Of a stretch of DNA of 64,000 bases, positions 62,297 to 64,000 are shown piece after piece. Position 1 is the first letter of the stretch. Each line of letters begins with the position of its first letter. This DNA comes from Archangium lipolyticum (lineage in GTDB: Bacteria > Myxococcota > Myxococcia > Myxococcales > Myxococcaceae), in NCBI RefSeq assembly GCF_024623785.1, contig NZ_JANKBZ010000048.1, positions 1 to 64,000 on the forward strand, written 5' to 3'. The notes below the pieces were generated by a model that saw nothing but the letters and a program-made list of their open reading frames with translations, was not told where the DNA came from and searched no databases. Position numbers and translations under genes: made by a program.

Positions 62297-62637
62297 GCCG
62301 CATCCTCATCGTCGAGGATGAGGAGATCCTCGCGGCCTCGCTCGAGGACATCCTTGAGGACGAGGGGCATCACGTGCGCATGGCTCGCAACGGCCTGGAG
62401 GCTCTCGAATTGCTCACGCGGGAGCGGCCGGACCTGGTGCTGCTCGACCTGATGCTGCCCCTGATGGACGGCCTCACGGTATTGAAGACCCTGCGGCGGG
62501 AGTCGCCCGCCCCGGCGGTGGTCGTCATGACCTCCTGCGAGCGTACGGTGTTGAGAGAAGTCCCCGTCCAGGGATTCCTCCGCAAGCCCTTCTCGCTCGA
62601 TGCACTGCTCGGCGCGGTGAAGGCAGCGCTGCCCTGA
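62293..62637 (+). CDS. Single-domain response regulator coupled to the KaiC-like ATPase
   Basis: This 114-residue protein is only a receiver domain: RILIVEDEEILAASLEDILE, phosphoacceptor Asp52 in LVLLDLMLPLMDG, VVVMTSCERT and GFLRKPFSLDAL with Lys98. It overlaps the KaiC-like gene by 4 bp (ATGA), so the two proteins are made together and probably interact. No histidine kinase gene is adjacent. A phosphorylation-dependent link between a KaiC-type ATPase and a two-component relay is the natural reading, but it is inference. Confidence 0.92.
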   Translation: MSRILIVEDEEILAASLEDILEDEGHHVRMARNGLEALELLTRERPDLVLLDLMLPLMDGLTVLKTLRRESPAPAVVVMTSCERTVLREVPVQGFLRKPFSLDALLGAVKAALP

Positions 62638-62679
62638 AACGCGAAAGGGGAAGGCCCGGATGAGCCTCCCCCTGACGAG

Positions 62680-62704
62680 GGCCCTCCCCAGCGGGGGGAG
62701 GGCC
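62680..62704. terminator. Strong hairpin between convergent genes (bidirectional terminator)
   Basis: A perfect 10-bp stem GGCCCTCCCC-5 nt-GGGGAGGGCC sits in the 79-bp gap between the stop of the response-regulator gene (plus strand) and that of the hibernation-factor gene (minus strand). The convergent setting and strength of the stem make a shared terminator likely. Confidence 0.72.
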
Positions 62705-62716
62705 GTCACGCGTGCT

Positions 62717-63049
62717 TCAACGGTGGGCGCGAAGCCCTTCGGCGTAGTGCTGCAACTGGCGCTTCGCGGCATCGAAGGCATCGTTCACGGCCTGGTACGG
62801 GTCCTCGTGTGCGGCGCGGTCACCATGCTCGCGGTCGACCACGATGTTCTTGCCGGGGACGTGCAGGTCCAGACGGACGTGGAAATGCTTGCCCTGCTGA
62901 TGATGCCGGTGCGGCTCTTCCACCACCACGTGGCAGCCGGTGATGCCGTCGAAGAACTGCTCGAGCTTGTCCGCACTGTCGCGGATGTGCTCCGAGAGGG
63001 CATCGCTGGGGTTCATTCCACGGAAGGTGATCTGCAGGTTTCGCTTCAT
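62717..63049 (-). CDS. Short ribosome hibernation/interface protein (HPF/RaiA family)
   Basis: This 110-residue protein binds between ribosomal subunits in slow growth or stress. It begins MKRNLQITFRGMNPSDALSE, followed by HIRDSADKLEQFFDGITGCHV and EEPHRHHQQGKHFHVRLDLH, then PGKNIVV and the conserved DPYQAVNDAFDAAKRQLQHY. It lacks the C-terminal dimerisation domain of long HPF, so it is the short type (HPF or RaiA/YfiA-like). AGAGG lies upstream of the ATG. It is upstream of no operon partner and faces the response-regulator gene across a terminator. Confidence 0.9.
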   Translation of the reverse strand: MKRNLQITFRGMNPSDALSEHIRDSADKLEQFFDGITGCHVVVEEPHRHHQQGKHFHVRLDLHVPGKNIVVDREHGDRAAHEDPYQAVNDAFDAAKRQLQHYAEGLRAHR

Positions 63050-63351
63050 CTTCGCGCCTCTTGAGTGGCTCGCCGTTGGAGCCGTCGTGACGACCACACT
63101 CCATTGCATACGGAGAGCCAACGCTCCTTCCCTCGGAGGGCCAGGGGTTGGGCCCCCTGGAGGACGCATCCTTTGCGGTGGCCCGAGGTGGGGGCGCAGC
63201 CTTTGCGGAAAGACGCGCCGGAGCCCATCGGACCTGCACCGGGAGTCAAAGACGCCACACGGGTGGGCTTTCCCAGGGGCGAGGCAGCCGGGCAGGCACA
63301 TGCTGCGGCGCGGCGGAGAGGTGCCCATCGTCACCTGTCGGAGGTGCGCGC
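63050..63351. promoter_or_regulatory. Divergent intergenic region between the hibernation factor and DUF72 genes
   Basis: These 302 bp separate two divergent genes and should carry both promoters. Near the middle the pattern GCATCCTTTGCGG and GCAGCCTTTGCGG recur about 30 bp apart as direct repeats (about 63167-63179 and 63197-63209). Nothing else stands out: no hairpin of note, no clear promoter consensus, and no reading frame that looks like a gene in either direction. Confidence 0.35.
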
Positions 63352-64000
63352 GTGATTCGCATCGGACCCGCGGGGTGGAGCTACGATGACTGGGCGGGGG
63401 TGGTGTACCCGAAGCCGAAGCCGAGGGGGTTCGACCCGTTGGCCTTCCTGGCGGGGTACTTCGACGCGCTGGAGCTGAACACCAGCTTCTACCGGCCCAT
63501 CAGCCGGCGCAACGCGGAGCTCTGGGTGGAGCGGACGGACTTCAACCCGGACTTCCGCTTCACGGCGAAGCTGTGGAGGCGCTTCACCCACGAGCGGGGC
63601 GAGGCGTGGACGGCCGACGAGGTGCACCAGACTCGCGAGGGGCTGGATGCCATCCACGAGGCGGGGAGACTGGGAGCGGTGCTGGTGCAGTTCCCCTGGT
63701 CGTTCCGCAACGACGAGGAGAACCGGGACTGGCTGGACGCGTTGGTGTCCGAGTTCTCGGACTGGCCATTGGCGTTGGAGGTGAGACACGAGTCCTGGAA
63801 CGAGCCGGACGTCTTCGCGGAGCTGGCCGAGCGGGGAGTGGGCTTCGTGAACATCGACCAACCGCTCTTCCAGAGCTCACTGGGGCCGAGCGCGCGGGTG
63901 ACGTCGTCGGTGGGCTACGTGCGGGTGCATGGGCGCAACTACCGCAACTGGTTCCGCAAGACGGCGAGCGCGATGGAGCGCTACGACTACCTGTACACGG
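63352..64000 (+). CDS. DUF72 family protein (truncated by the window edge)
   Basis: A GTG start with GGAGG 8 nt upstream opens a frame that runs to the end of the window (216 codons seen). The sequence is a DUF72 protein: IRIGPAGWSYDDWAGVVYPK at the start, YFDALELNTSFYRPISRRNA, FRFTAKLWRRFTHER, AVLVQFPWSFRNDEENRDWL, LALEVRHESW and GYVRVHGRNYRNWF. DUF72 proteins have a TIM-barrel-like fold and a suspected nucleic-acid or phosphate-linked function, but no established activity. It is divergent from the hibernation-factor gene. Confidence 0.9.
   Translation, partial: MIRIGPAGWSYDDWAGVVYPKPKPRGFDPLAFLAGYFDALELNTSFYRPISRRNAELWVERTDFNPDFRFTAKLWRRFTHERGEAWTADEVHQTREGLDAIHEAGRLGAVLVQFPWSFRNDEENRDWLDALVSEFSDWPLALEVRHESWNEPDVFAELAERGVGFVNIDQPLFQSSLGPSARVTSSVGYVRVHGRNYRNWFRKTASAMERYDYLYT

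Overview
The window is about 68-70% GC, densely coded on both strands, and reads as a chromosome segment from a myxobacterium (Myxococcota, most likely the Cystobacterineae/Archangiaceae group). The grounds are the codon bias, two large Ser/Thr kinases, several histidine kinases and response regulators, many lipoproteins, an ADYC-domain lipoprotein, a secreted PHP hydrolase ending in a MYXO-CTERM-like sorting tail, an AgmX/GltJ-like gliding-type protein and two TonB receptors. No rRNA, tRNA, CRISPR array, transposase or prophage genes were seen. The genus is an inference from gene content, not from a marker gene.

Layout. 1-16.4 kb: an MpaB-like oxygenase; an RND efflux pump (adaptor, then inner-membrane pump) with a membrane histidine kinase gene behind it; a divergently transcribed OmpR-type regulator and histidine kinase followed by a PHP hydrolase; a large Kelch/Ig lipoprotein; and an orphan sugar-type solute-binding protein. 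16.4-21.3 kb: a DUF4336 protein, a coupled acyl-CoA ligase and ketopantoate-reductase pair, and a secreted repeat protein whose start region is tandemly duplicated. 21.3-26 kb: an ECF-type sigma factor translationally coupled to a 985-residue membrane protein that joins an anti-sigma zinc finger, TPR-like repeats and a C-terminal CHAT caspase-like protease, followed by a small exported protein. This is the most striking locus. 26-33.7 kb: a TonB receptor, an ADYC lipoprotein, a 1272-residue Ser/Thr kinase-STAND NTPase-FGE-like fusion, and a response regulator.

33.8-47.4 kb: surface and envelope genes (a carboxypeptidase-regulatory-like lipoprotein, a TPR/PEGA/TonB receptor, a second Ser/Thr kinase), a HIT hydrolase, a heterodimeric ABC exporter with one degenerate ATP site, and an Ig/cytochrome-motif lipoprotein. 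47.4-54 kb: mostly housekeeping and small membrane genes (cupin lipoprotein, NudC, QueE, B-box-like membrane protein, NtrB-type kinase, GIY-YIG protein, single-CBS protein, alpha/beta hydrolase). 54-58.3 kb: three consecutive parvulin/SurA-type peptidyl-prolyl isomerase genes leading into pdxA. 58.3-64 kb: the AgmX-like protein, a small cysteine-motif protein, a double-domain KaiC-like ATPase coupled to a single-domain response regulator, a short ribosome hibernation factor, and the start of a DUF72 gene that runs off the window.

A family of short palindromes (CCCTCTCCC-3 nt-GGGAGAGGG, often followed by GGTGAGGGTA) recurs between genes at about 28.0, 28.15, 50.86, 57.18 and 57.25 kb. One copy supplies the apparent ribosome-binding site of pdxA. 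Domain and family names rest on motif recognition by eye; no database search was run.
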